DNA of 15,077 bases from Anaerolinea sp. GTDB taxonomy: Bacteria > Chloroflexota > Anaerolineae > JAAEKA01. This document shows, one piece after another, positions 1-6,454 of the stretch. The stretch spans positions 1-15,077 of the forward strand of contig JACSRL010000378.1 in NCBI GenBank assembly GCA_014879765.1, in the 5' to 3' direction. The position numbers were made by a program, and so were the translations under genes. The stretch's first letter is position 1; every line of letters starts with the position of its first letter. Below the pieces are notes generated by a model. The model searched no databases. It was not told the origin of the DNA and saw nothing but the letters and a program-made list of their open reading frames with translations.

Positions 1-69
1 GCTGGCTCGGTCGGAGACCGGCCAGAGCATGAGGTGGGCTGGCTCGGTCGGAGACCGGCCAGAGCATGA
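1..69. repeat. Two direct copies of a hairpin-forming intergenic repeat
   Basis: A 32-bp unit occurs at 1-32 and again at 38-69, identical over its length and offset by 37 bp. Its core, GGCTCGGTC-GGA-GACCGGCC, can fold into an 8-bp stem (GGC+CGGTC with GACCG+GCC) with one bulged T and a GGA loop. It sits just beyond the stop codon of rsmA, so the hairpins would lie in the 3' end of that transcript. Related copies occur at 10705-10731 (opposite orientation), 14163-14212 (interrupted) and, degenerate, at 7441-7456. There is no T run, so it looks more like a REP-type dispersed element than an intrinsic terminator. The window edge may cut a longer array. Confidence 0.75.
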
Positions 70-89
70 AGTTGAAGTTGGACGGTTGC

Positions 90-1196
90 TTAGCCGCCGG
101 TCACAGCGCGCCAGGCGTGGGCCAGGCGCGCCCACTCGGCCAGCTCCAGCGTCTCGGCCCGGCGCTGGGGATCGATGCCCGCCTGGTGCAGCAGGGCGTC
201 GGTCAGCTCCTGGGAGAGGTTCAGATTGGCCCGCAGCGAGTTTCTGAGTTGTTTGCGGCGCTGGCCAAAGCCGGCCCGCGCCACGGCGAAGAATGCCTCC
301 TCGTCGGGCGCGTCCACCGGCGGCTGCTGCCACGGCCGCAGCCGCAGAATCGCCGAATCGACCTTGGGCGGGGGATAGAAGGCGCCGGCCGGGATGCGCG
401 CCACGATCTCCGGCCGGGCAAAGTACTGCACGCTGACGGCCAGCAGGCTCATCTCTGGCGGCCGGGCGACGATGCGCTGCGCCACCTCCCGCTGGATGGT
501 CAGGACGATCAAATCCGGCCGCGGCGCGGCTGTCAGCAGGTGACGAATGGCCGCCGAGGTGATGTAGTAGGGCAGGTTGGCGACAACCTTGTAATGGTCA
601 ATGGACAATGGGCAATGGTCAATGGTCAATGCCTCAGCGGTCAGCGCGTCATCGACCATTGGCAATTGCCCATCGACCATTGACAATTGGCCATCGACCA
701 TTGGCAATTGCCCATCGACCATTGGCAATTGGCCATCGACCATTGGCAATTGCTCATCGACCATTGACAATTGGCCATCGACCATTGACAATTGCCCATT
801 GTCCATTGGCAATTGGCCATCGACCATTGGCAATTGGCCATCGACCATTGGCAATTGGCCATCGACCATTGGCAATTGGCCCGGATCGAGCTGGAGGATG
901 TCGCCTTGCACGATGGCAACGTTGTCATGGCCGGCCAGGGTATCCCGCAGCGCGGGCAGCAGGCTGGCGTCCAGCTCCACGGCCACGACGCGGCCAGCCT
1001 GGCTGGCCAGCCGCGCGGTCAGCGTGCCGACGCCTGGCCCCACCTCGATCACCACATCGGCTCGGCTCAGCTCGGCCGCGGCGACGATGCGATCCAGATG
1101 CACCGGGTCGGCCAGGAAATTCTGCCCCAGACTCTTCTTCAGATGCAGGCCGTGGCGCCGCAGCAGCTCCGCCAGACGAAGCGGGGTGTCGTTCAT
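90..1196 (-). CDS. rsmA: 16S rRNA (adenine1518-N6/adenine1519-N6)-dimethyltransferase RsmA (KsgA) with a repeat insert
   Basis: It dimethylates two adjacent adenines in helix 45 of 16S rRNA late in small-subunit assembly, using S-adenosylmethionine. Visible motifs: SLGQNFL at residues 22-28, SAM motif I EVGPGVGTLT at 51-60, acidic ribose-binding VAVELD shortly after, and catalytic motif IV NLPYYI at 207-212, followed by a normal C-terminal domain. The ATG at 1194-1196 is preferred because the protein then begins just ahead of the family's usual N terminus; the frame stays open to 1349, but that extension resembles no RsmA. No clear ribosome binding site is seen. At 368 residues it is about 95 longer than usual. 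The excess is residues 107-202, between the motif III region (QGDILQLD) and motif IV, made of 11 heptapeptides (consensus QLPMVDG) plus 19 residues. All core motifs are intact and in frame, so the gene is probably functional. Confidence 0.95.
   Translation of the reverse strand: MNDTPLRLAELLRRHGLHLKKSLGQNFLADPVHLDRIVAAAELSRADVVIEVGPGVGTLTARLASQAGRVVAVELDASLLPALRDTLAGHDNVAIVQGDILQLDPGQLPMVDGQLPMVDGQLPMVDGQLPMDNGQLSMVDGQLSMVDEQLPMVDGQLPMVDGQLPMVDGQLSMVDGQLPMVDDALTAEALTIDHCPLSIDHYKVVANLPYYITSAAIRHLLTAAPRPDLIVLTIQREVAQRIVARPPEMSLLAVSVQYFARPEIVARIPAGAFYPPPKVDSAILRLRPWQQPPVDAPDEEAFFAVARAGFGQRRKQLRNSLRANLNLSQELTDALLHQAGIDPQRRAETLELAEWARLAHAWRAVTGG
593..631. repeat. Second heptamer block, inverted relative to the main array
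   Basis: Five heptamers plus a partial unit, reading on the plus strand AATGGTC, AATGGAC, AATGGGC, AATGGTC, AATGGTC, AATG. This is the reverse complement of the CCATTG-type heptamers in the 648-878 block, so the two blocks face each other across about 16 bp of unrelated sequence. Positions 599-616 are an exact 18-nt inverted repeat of 791-808. The block encodes the LTIDHCPLSIDHY part of the RsmA insert. Confidence 0.85.
648..878. repeat. 21-bp tandem repeat (3 x 7-bp), 11 units, inside rsmA
   Basis: Eleven contiguous 21-bp units lie in the rsmA reading frame and encode heptapeptides of consensus QLPMVDG, with variants QLSMVDG, QLPMDNG, QLSMVDE and QLPMVDD. Each unit is three related heptamers; on the plus strand they read approximately CAATTGG, CCATCGA, CCATTGG. 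Because 3 x 7 equals 21, whole units can be gained or lost without breaking the frame, and the consensus unit has no stop codon in any of the six frames. The style recalls heptameric short tandem repeats of cyanobacteria (STRR type); that comparison is from general knowledge, not a search. Confidence 0.93.
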
Positions 1197-1221
1197 GGCT
1201 GGGCCAGCGCGCGGGGCTTCG

Positions 1222-1241
1222 TCGCGGCCGCGCGGCCGCGA
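1222..1241. promoter_or_regulatory. 20-bp perfect GC palindrome upstream of rsmA
   Basis: A perfect 20-bp dyad built from two NotI-like GCGGCCGC cores lies 25 bp upstream of the rsmA ATG, inside the 136-bp gap between rsmA and the divergent small gene. It could be an operator or a hairpin in the rsmA leader. It may also be chance in very GC-rich DNA. No convincing sigma-70 promoter was found for rsmA. Confidence 0.35.
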
Positions 1242-1263
1242 AGTGATATGGGATGCAGACAGC

Positions 1264-1292
1264 TTGTAGACATCGGGCGAGTGTGCTATAGT
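1264..1292 (+). promoter_or_regulatory. Sigma-70-type promoter for the small helical protein
   Basis: TTGTAG (1264-1269), a 17-nt spacer and TATAGT (1287-1292), with TGC just before the -10 (extended -10). Transcription would start near 1299, giving a leader of about 34 nt that carries a strong ribosome binding site, AGGAGGG at 1320-1326. Confidence 0.7.
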
Positions 1293-1332
1293 CGCGGCAA
1301 GAGTTGAAACTGCACGGTCAGGAGGGTTCGCG

Positions 1333-1779
1333 ATGACAGAAGAGCACATGCAGCCGGCGCCGTTGGCGCAGCACCTGGATCAGGCCGTCGTGACGGCGGA
1401 AATTGCCAAAGCCTTGCGCGCCACGCTGTTTTCCAGCACCTTGAGCGTGGCCCCGCGCCAGGTCAACGAGCTGGCCAGCCAACTGGCCCAGCATTTCTAT
1501 GCCTTCTACGACAGCCGCGATCAGGCGGCGGCCATGCGTCAGGGGGCAGAGCTGGCCCGGGCCGGCGTGGGCAGCCGCTCGGCGCTGGCCATGACGGAGG
1601 CGGTGCGGCGCAGCGCGCGGCTGCACGCCAACCCGCTGGCCGAGCTGCCCGATCTGGCCGGCGCGTTCTGCAACGCGCTGCTGGAGGGTTTCATGGAAGC
1701 CCGCGGCCAGATGTTGCTGGAGGTGCAGGAGCGCACCCATCGCGCCTATCTGGCAGCGCAGCAGTCGGGCGCCGGTTGA
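1333..1779 (+). CDS. Small helical protein, stand-alone homologue of the kinase sensor domain (RsbRD_N-like)
   Basis: This 148-residue soluble protein has no signal peptide or membrane segment and is predicted mostly helical. ATG at 1333 follows AGGAGGG by 6 nt, a very strong start. Its residues 28-80 align without gaps to residues 22-74 of the histidine kinase at 4772. Shared positions include LR-LFSS (28-35 here), P41, R62-D63, R-GA-L (69-74) and GVG (78-80). After a two-residue shift the match resumes at QER (132-134). The protein is therefore the sensor-type N-terminal module without transmitter domains. The length and all-helical character recall the N-terminal domain of RsbR/RsbRD co-antagonists, but that assignment is inference. 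It may bind a partner or a ligand, or act on the kinase. It stands alone: divergent from rsmA and convergent with lepA. No precise function can be given. Confidence 0.85.
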   Translation: MTEEHMQPAPLAQHLDQAVVTAEIAKALRATLFSSTLSVAPRQVNELASQLAQHFYAFYDSRDQAAAMRQGAELARAGVGSRSALAMTEAVRRSARLHANPLAELPDLAGAFCNALLEGFMEARGQMLLEVQERTHRAYLAAQQSGAG

Positions 1780-1780
1780 A

Positions 1781-1814
1781 AAAGTTGGCATTTCTTTCGG
1801 GAAATGCCAACTTT
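1781..1814 (-). terminator. Intrinsic terminator of lepA, possibly bidirectional
   Basis: A perfect 14-bp inverted repeat (arms 1781-1794 and 1801-1814) with a 6-nt loop lies between the convergent small gene (stop 1777-1779) and lepA (stop at 1825). Read on the minus strand, the stem runs into TTTTTC, a good termination signal for lepA. On the plus strand it is followed by TTTGCC, so termination there should be weaker. Confidence 0.9.
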
Positions 1815-1824
1815 GCCTCATCCA

Positions 1825-3627
1825 CTACTCCTCGCCCAGTTGCAGCACCGACATGAACGCCTCTTGCGGGATCTCCACCGCGCCGACCATCTTCATGCGC
1901 TTCTTGCCCTTCTTCTGCTTCTCCAGCAGCTTGCGCTTGCGGCTGACGTCGCCGCCGTAGCATTTGGCCAGCACATCCTTGCGCATGGCCTGCACATTGG
2001 CGCGGCTGATCACCTTGTTGCCCACCGCGGCCTGAATGGGAACCACGAATTGCTGCCGCGGGATCACCTCTTTCATCTTGGTGACCAGGCGCTGCCCCTT
2101 GCGATAGGCGTCGTCGCGGTGGACGATGATGCTCAGCGCGTCCACCGGTTGCTCGTTGACCAGCACGTCCAGCTTGACCATGTCGGCCGGCCGGTACTCG
2201 TCGAAATGATAGTCCAGGCTGGCATAGCCGCGCGTGCGGGCCTTGAGCTCGTTGTAGAACTCGGTCAGGATCTCGGTCAGCGGGATCTTATAGCTGAGCA
2301 GCACGCGGCGCTGGTCCAGATATTCCTGCGCCACGAACTCGCCGCGCCGGCTGGTGACCATGTCCATCACCGCGCCGATGAACTCTGTGGGGGTGAAGAC
2401 CTCGATCCTCACCCAGGGCTCGCGGATCTCGCTGATATGGTTGGGCTCCGGCAGCTCGGCCGGGCTGTCCACCACGATCTCCGTGCCGTCGGTCTTGGTC
2501 ACCTCGTATTCCACGCTGGGCGCGGTGAAGATCATGTCCAGATCATATTCCCGCTCCAGGCGCTCCTGGATGATCTCCATGTGGAAAAGCCCCAGAAAGC
2601 CGCAGCGGAAGCCAAAGCCCAGCGCCTGGCTGGTCTCCGGCTCGTAGACCAGCGATGCATCGTTCAGTTGCAGCTTCTCCAGGGCATCGCGCAGCAAGCC
2701 GTAGTCCTCGGCAGCGCTGGGGTAGAGGCCGGCAAAGACCATCGGCTTCATCGGCTGATAGCCGGGCAGCGGCTGGCTGGCCGGCTCGTCGTGCCAGGTG
2801 ATGGTGTCGCCCACGGCCAGATCGCGCACGGTCTTCAGCCCGGTGGCCACATAGCCCACCTCGCCAGCCTCCAGCCGGCCGATGGGGGTCATGCGCGGGG
2901 CAAAGACGCCGATCTCCAGCGGCTCCAGCCGCGCGCCGGTGGACATCAGCCGCAGCGGCCGCGCGTTGTCCAGCACGCCGTCCACCACCCGCAGATAGGC
3001 GATCACCCCTTTGTAGGAGTCGTAGTGGCTGTCGAAGATCAGGGCGCGCAGCGGCTGATGGCGGCTGCCGTGCGGCGGCGGCACATGCTTGACCACCGCC
3101 TCCAACACATCGCGGATGTTAGTGCCCTCCTTGGCCGACACGCGCGCGATATCCTCGGCCGGCGTGCCGATCAAATCCTCCAGCTCCTGGGCGACATCGT
3201 CCGGCTGGGCCGCGATCAGGTCGATCTTGTTGACCACCGGAATGATCTCCAGGTCGGCGCCCATGGCCAGGTAAAGATTGGCCAGGGTCTGCGCCTCGAC
3301 CCCCTGGGTGGCGTCCACCACCAACAGCGCGCCCTCGCAGGCCTGCAGGGCGCGGCTGACCTCGTAGGAGAAGTCCACGTGGCCGGGAGTGTCGATCAGG
3401 TTGATCTCCAGGGTCTGGCCGTCCAGCGCATGGTAGTTCATGCGCACGGCCGAGGCCTTGATGGTGACACCCTTCTCGCGCTCCAGGTCCATGGAGTCCA
3501 GCATCTGATCCTTCATCTCACGATCGGAGACGGTGCCGGTGGCCTGGAGCAGGCGGTCGGCCAGGGTGCTCTTGCCGTGGTCGATGTGGGCGATGATACA
3601 GAAATTGCGAATGTGTTCTTGATCCAT
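1825..3627 (-). CDS. lepA: Elongation factor 4 (LepA), ribosome-associated GTPase
   Basis: LepA is a translational GTPase that binds ribosomes, has been reported to back-translocate stalled complexes, and influences 30S biogenesis and translation under ionic stress. It is 600 residues, the usual family length. GTPase motifs are complete: AHIDHGKST (13-21), the switch region EREKGVTIKA (about 49-58), DTPGH (79-83), NKID (133-136) and SAKEG for G5. EF-G-like domains II, III and V follow, and then the LepA-specific C-terminal domain with the characteristic YGGDVSRKRKLLEKQKKGKK segment and the typical VEIPQEAF ending. The start at MDQEHIRNF matches the family exactly, though no good Shine-Dalgarno sequence precedes it. 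It is monocistronic here: a terminator follows and a divergent gene lies upstream. A 624-residue frame on the opposite strand is a high-GC shadow. Confidence 0.98.
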   Translation of the reverse strand: MDQEHIRNFCIIAHIDHGKSTLADRLLQATGTVSDREMKDQMLDSMDLEREKGVTIKASAVRMNYHALDGQTLEINLIDTPGHVDFSYEVSRALQACEGALLVVDATQGVEAQTLANLYLAMGADLEIIPVVNKIDLIAAQPDDVAQELEDLIGTPAEDIARVSAKEGTNIRDVLEAVVKHVPPPHGSRHQPLRALIFDSHYDSYKGVIAYLRVVDGVLDNARPLRLMSTGARLEPLEIGVFAPRMTPIGRLEAGEVGYVATGLKTVRDLAVGDTITWHDEPASQPLPGYQPMKPMVFAGLYPSAAEDYGLLRDALEKLQLNDASLVYEPETSQALGFGFRCGFLGLFHMEIIQERLEREYDLDMIFTAPSVEYEVTKTDGTEIVVDSPAELPEPNHISEIREPWVRIEVFTPTEFIGAVMDMVTSRRGEFVAQEYLDQRRVLLSYKIPLTEILTEFYNELKARTRGYASLDYHFDEYRPADMVKLDVLVNEQPVDALSIIVHRDDAYRKGQRLVTKMKEVIPRQQFVVPIQAAVGNKVISRANVQAMRKDVLAKCYGGDVSRKRKLLEKQKKGKKRMKMVGAVEIPQEAFMSVLQLGEE

Positions 3628-3701
3628 AGAATCCGGTTGATCTTGCGGTGTGACTGTTCAGCAGGCTGCTCAGGCTGAGACTATGACGTGCTGCGCGCCA
3701 G

Positions 3702-3731
3702 ATTATACATCAGACGGCAGAAAAACCCGAA
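3702..3731 (-). promoter_or_regulatory. Possible lepA promoter
   Basis: On the minus strand a perfect TATAAT (3702-3707) lies 74 bp upstream of the lepA start. The -35 is poor: the best candidates are TCGGGT or TTCGGG at 17-18 nt spacing. It sits in the 230-bp divergent gap shared with the methyltransferase promoter. Apart from these two promoters and the methyltransferase ribosome binding site, I see nothing else in that gap. Confidence 0.45.
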
Positions 3732-3774
3732 TGCCAGTGTCAGTTCTTCAGCGGCAGTCCATGGTTTTTGGCAC

Positions 3775-3803
3775 TTGTGTCTGGCGCGATAGTATGCTAG
3801 AAT
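3775..3803 (+). promoter_or_regulatory. Sigma-70-type promoter for the methyltransferase gene
   Basis: TTGTGT (3775-3780), a 17-nt spacer and TAGAAT (3798-3803), preceded by TGC (extended -10). This is the same architecture as the promoter at 1264-1292. An overlapping alternative is TTGGCA (3768-3773) with TAGTAT (3790-3795) at 16-nt spacing. Transcription would begin near 3810, about 48 nt ahead of the start codon. Confidence 0.65.
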
Positions 3804-3857
3804 TGCTGCCAATAGACGCCCACCGACGTCTTATCTCTGCCGCCGGAGGATTGCCCT

Positions 3858-4661
3858 ATGTCAAAAGAAAGCATCGTCGATGCCAGCGTTCCCAGCGCGG
3901 GCCGAGTCTATGATTACCTGCTGGGTGGCCACCACAACTTCGAGGTGGATCGCCGGGCAGGGGATTTTATCGCCAATCTCGCTCCATTTGTCACGAAATT
4001 TGTGCGTTTGCAGCGCTGGTGTCTGCGAGATGTCGCCTATGAGTTGGCCACGGTGCGTGGCTTCGATGTCATCATCGACTTCGCCTCCGGGCTGCCGACG
4101 CAGGACAATCTGCACACGGTCGCACCCCAGGGAACCACGATCATCTACTCCGACTATGACCCGGTGGTGGTTCAGTACGCGCGGGAGATTCTGGGCGACA
4201 CCCCCAACGTCTACTATTTCGAGGCCAACGCCCGCCGGCCGGAGGAATTGCTCAACCATCCTGACGTGCTGGAGATTCTCAACGGCCGTCGCAACGTGGC
4301 CATCGTCTGTTGGGGCGTGGGGCTTTTCCTCACCGACGACGAAATCCGCCATGCGGCCCAGTATCTGTATGAATGGACCGACGGCCAGGGCTGTTGGGCG
4401 TTCAACCTGCAAGGCGCCGGCCTCAGCCGCAGCCACCCGGCCGGCGCTGAGATTTTGGACACCTACGCCAAGATGGGCTCGCCCGCCTACGTGCGCAGCC
4501 AGGAGGAATATCTGGAACTCCTGAAGCCGTGGCGGTTGGACGACAAGGGCCTGATCGCGCTGCTGGATTGGCATGGCCTGGACGCCAGCGAGATGTCCGA
4601 CATCGACGTGGACCAGTTCGGCTCGGCCGGGGCCGGCTATGGCGCCTATCTGATCAAGTGA
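3858..4661 (+). CDS. SAM-dependent methyltransferase, SAV2177/DUF574 family
   Basis: This 267-residue protein belongs to the S-adenosyl methyltransferase family PF04672 (Methyltransf_19), best known from actinomycetes. The signature is the N-terminal PSAGRVYDYLLGG-HNFEVDR block (12-32), a SAM-binding motif I with IIDFASGLPTQDNLH (72-86) and the acidic motif YSDYDPVVV (97-105). The usual length is about 265-275, so it is complete. ATG at 3858 follows GGAGGA (3845-3850) by 7 nt. The natural substrate of the family is unknown; small-molecule methylation is often assumed. The histidine kinase gene begins 110 bp downstream on the same strand, so the two may share the promoter at 3775. The family's centre of gravity in Actinobacteria makes lateral transfer possible, though GC content matches the neighbours. 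Confidence 0.9.
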   Translation: MSKESIVDASVPSAGRVYDYLLGGHHNFEVDRRAGDFIANLAPFVTKFVRLQRWCLRDVAYELATVRGFDVIIDFASGLPTQDNLHTVAPQGTTIIYSDYDPVVVQYAREILGDTPNVYYFEANARRPEELLNHPDVLEILNGRRNVAIVCWGVGLFLTDDEIRHAAQYLYEWTDGQGCWAFNLQGAGLSRSHPAGAEILDTYAKMGSPAYVRSQEEYLELLKPWRLDDKGLIALLDWHGLDASEMSDIDVDQFGSAGAGYGAYLIK

Positions 4662-4683
4662 TCGCGCGACCCGCGGCCGATCA
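4659..4683 (+). terminator. Stem-loop overlapping the methyltransferase stop codon
   Basis: TGATCG+CGCG (4659-4668) can pair with CGCG and CGATCA (4672-4675, 4678-4683), with a GC bulge and an ACC loop. There is no T run afterwards, so it is at best a weak or factor-dependent attenuator between the methyltransferase and the kinase. The rest of the 110-bp gap shows no convincing promoter; TTGACG at 4708-4713 has no good -10. Confidence 0.3.
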
Positions 4684-4771
4684 ACACCTCCTGGGCTGGG
4701 CTGGCAGTTGACGCCCTCCGCCATCGGCCAGACTTTCGGACTTCAGCGGCCACTATGGATCGAATCGCATT

Positions 4772-6442
4772 GTGACCTACATCGACGTCATCAACGAACA
4801 AGCCGCTGAGTTGACGGCGCTTCTTCTGCAAAACCTACGGGAAGCGCTGTTCAGCAGCCGGGCCTACCTGCGTCCATCGGATTTGCAGCAGGTCGCCGAC
4901 ACCCAGACTCGGGTCTTCCTGGCCGCCATCGTCCGCCGCGATGCTGAGGAGGCGCAGCGTCATGGCGCCTATCTGTGTACCGTCGGCGTGGGGGAACAGG
5001 TGGTGCTGGGCCTCAACCGCACCTTGCAGCGCTTCGGGCTGCAGCATCTGGCCGGGGAAGCGTTGCACGATTTTCTGGAACGGGCAGATGAGCATCAGCG
5101 CCACGTGGTGGAGGGCTACATCGCGCAGAGCACCGCCCAGATCCTGGAGGAGCAGGAGCGCATCCGCTCGGCCTTGCAGCAGAACCTGCAACGCTACACC
5201 TTGCAGTTGGAGACCGCGGCTGAGCTGGCCAGAACCGCGATTTCCACCCTGGAGCTGGGCAGCCTGCTCACCTCGGCGGTCGATCTGATCAGCGCCCGCT
5301 TTGGCCTGGACTATGTGGCCATCTACCTGCTGGACGAAGATGATCGCTACGCCGAGCTGCGGGCAGCCACCGGCATGGGGGGACGGATTCGCCAGGCGGC
5401 CCGCCACAAGCTGCGGGCCAACAGCGGAAACAGCGTCGGAAAGTGCCTGGCCTCCAGGCAGCACATCCTGCTGGTGCTGCGCAACGACGAACACAGCCTG
5501 CCCAGCGCATCCTGGCTTGAGGACACCCGGGCGGAGATGGTCTTGCCCTTGATCACGCATGGCCGGGTGATCGGCGCGCTCAGCGCGCAGAGCACCCGGC
5601 CGGCCGCGTTCTCCTCGCAGGATGTCATCGGCTTCCAGATCATGTGCGATCAGTTGGCCAACGCCATCGAGAATGCCCGCCTGTACGCTGACGCCCAGCG
5701 CCGCGCCGAGGATCTGGCCCATGCCTACGACCAGCTCAAGGAGTTGGAAACGCTCAAAGACCAGTTCATGCAGAACATCTCCCATGAGCTGCGCACGCCG
5801 CTGACCATGATTCGCGGCTATGCCGAGTTCATGCTGGGCGGGCAACTGGGCGACGTCGACGATTCCCAGCGGGACGCGCTGCAGGTCATCCTGCGCAACT
5901 CTGAGGCGCTCAGCGAGATGGTCACCGACATCCTGGCCATGCTGGAGCTCAGCGCCACCAAGACCGCGTTGACCGCGCTCTCCATGCGTGAGGCGGTGCA
6001 GGACAGCGTGATCGGCTTTCAGATCGTCGCGGCCGCCAACGGCATCGCCCTGGACGCGGACCTGGCCTCCGGCGGCGGCGCCTGCCTCGTCATGGCGCGG
6101 CCGAACCATCTGCGCCGCATCATCGACAATCTGCTGGGCAACGCGCTCAAGTTCACCCCCAGCGGCGGGCAGGTACACGTCCGGCTGTGGGAACGGGAGC
6201 AGCGCGTCTATCTGGAGGTTTCCGACACCGGCATCGGCATCCCGGTTCATTTCCAGGAGCGCATCTTTGATCGTTTCTTCCAGGTGGACAGCTCCCAGCG
6301 GCGGACGCGCGGCGGCGCCGGCCTGGGGCTGGCCCTGGTGCGGGAGCTGGTTCAGAGCTACGGGGGCAGCGTCAGCGCCGTCAGTCCCGGCGTCGATCTG
6401 GGCAGCACCTTCACCGTCACCCTGCCGCGCGTCACCCTCTGA
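4772..6442 (+). CDS. Soluble sensor histidine kinase: helical N-terminal domain, GAF, HisKA, HATPase_c
   Basis: A 556-residue cytoplasmic kinase with no membrane segment. Residues 1 to about 135 are a helical domain shared with the protein at 1333. A coiled linker with EEQERIRSALQQNLQ (126-140) leads to a GAF domain (about 155-302), which usually binds a small ligand or chromophore. A second coiled coil (303-330) precedes the HisKA dimerisation domain, where SHELRTP places the phospho-accepting histidine at H338. The ATPase domain has the N box (IIDNLLGNALKF, N453 and N457), G1 DTGIGIP (485-491), F box IFDRFF (498-503) and G2 GGAGLGL (514-520). All catalytic residues are present. The start is GTG at 4772, with no clear ribosome binding site; no better in-frame start fits. 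No response regulator lies in the window, so it is an orphan here. Its stop is only 12 bp from that of the convergent decarboxylase. Confidence 0.93.
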   Translation: MTYIDVINEQAAELTALLLQNLREALFSSRAYLRPSDLQQVADTQTRVFLAAIVRRDAEEAQRHGAYLCTVGVGEQVVLGLNRTLQRFGLQHLAGEALHDFLERADEHQRHVVEGYIAQSTAQILEEQERIRSALQQNLQRYTLQLETAAELARTAISTLELGSLLTSAVDLISARFGLDYVAIYLLDEDDRYAELRAATGMGGRIRQAARHKLRANSGNSVGKCLASRQHILLVLRNDEHSLPSASWLEDTRAEMVLPLITHGRVIGALSAQSTRPAAFSSQDVIGFQIMCDQLANAIENARLYADAQRRAEDLAHAYDQLKELETLKDQFMQNISHELRTPLTMIRGYAEFMLGGQLGDVDDSQRDALQVILRNSEALSEMVTDILAMLELSATKTALTALSMREAVQDSVIGFQIVAAANGIALDADLASGGGACLVMARPNHLRRIIDNLLGNALKFTPSGGQVHVRLWEREQRVYLEVSDTGIGIPVHFQERIFDRFFQVDSSQRRTRGGAGLGLALVRELVQSYGGSVSAVSPGVDLGSTFTVTLPRVTL

Positions 6443-6454
6443 CCGGCGCCGGCC

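Noticed and set aside
593..878. Possible CRISPR array
   Set aside because: Units are contiguous 7/21-bp repeats with no unique spacers, no cas genes are near, and the array is in frame within rsmA.
601..1269. Plus-strand frames through the repeat array (NWPSTIG-like repeats)
   Set aside because: The 21-bp consensus unit has no stops in any frame, so open frames there are expected. The RsmA frame is the only one with conserved flanks.
1197..1349. N-terminal extension of rsmA
   Set aside because: The extra 51 residues resemble no RsmA and would overlap the promoter and ribosome binding site of the divergent gene.
1804..3678. 624-residue open frame on the plus strand, antisense to lepA
   Set aside because: It is a high-GC shadow: His/Leu/Gln-rich translation without family motifs, no promoter or ribosome binding site, and it covers an unmistakable lepA.
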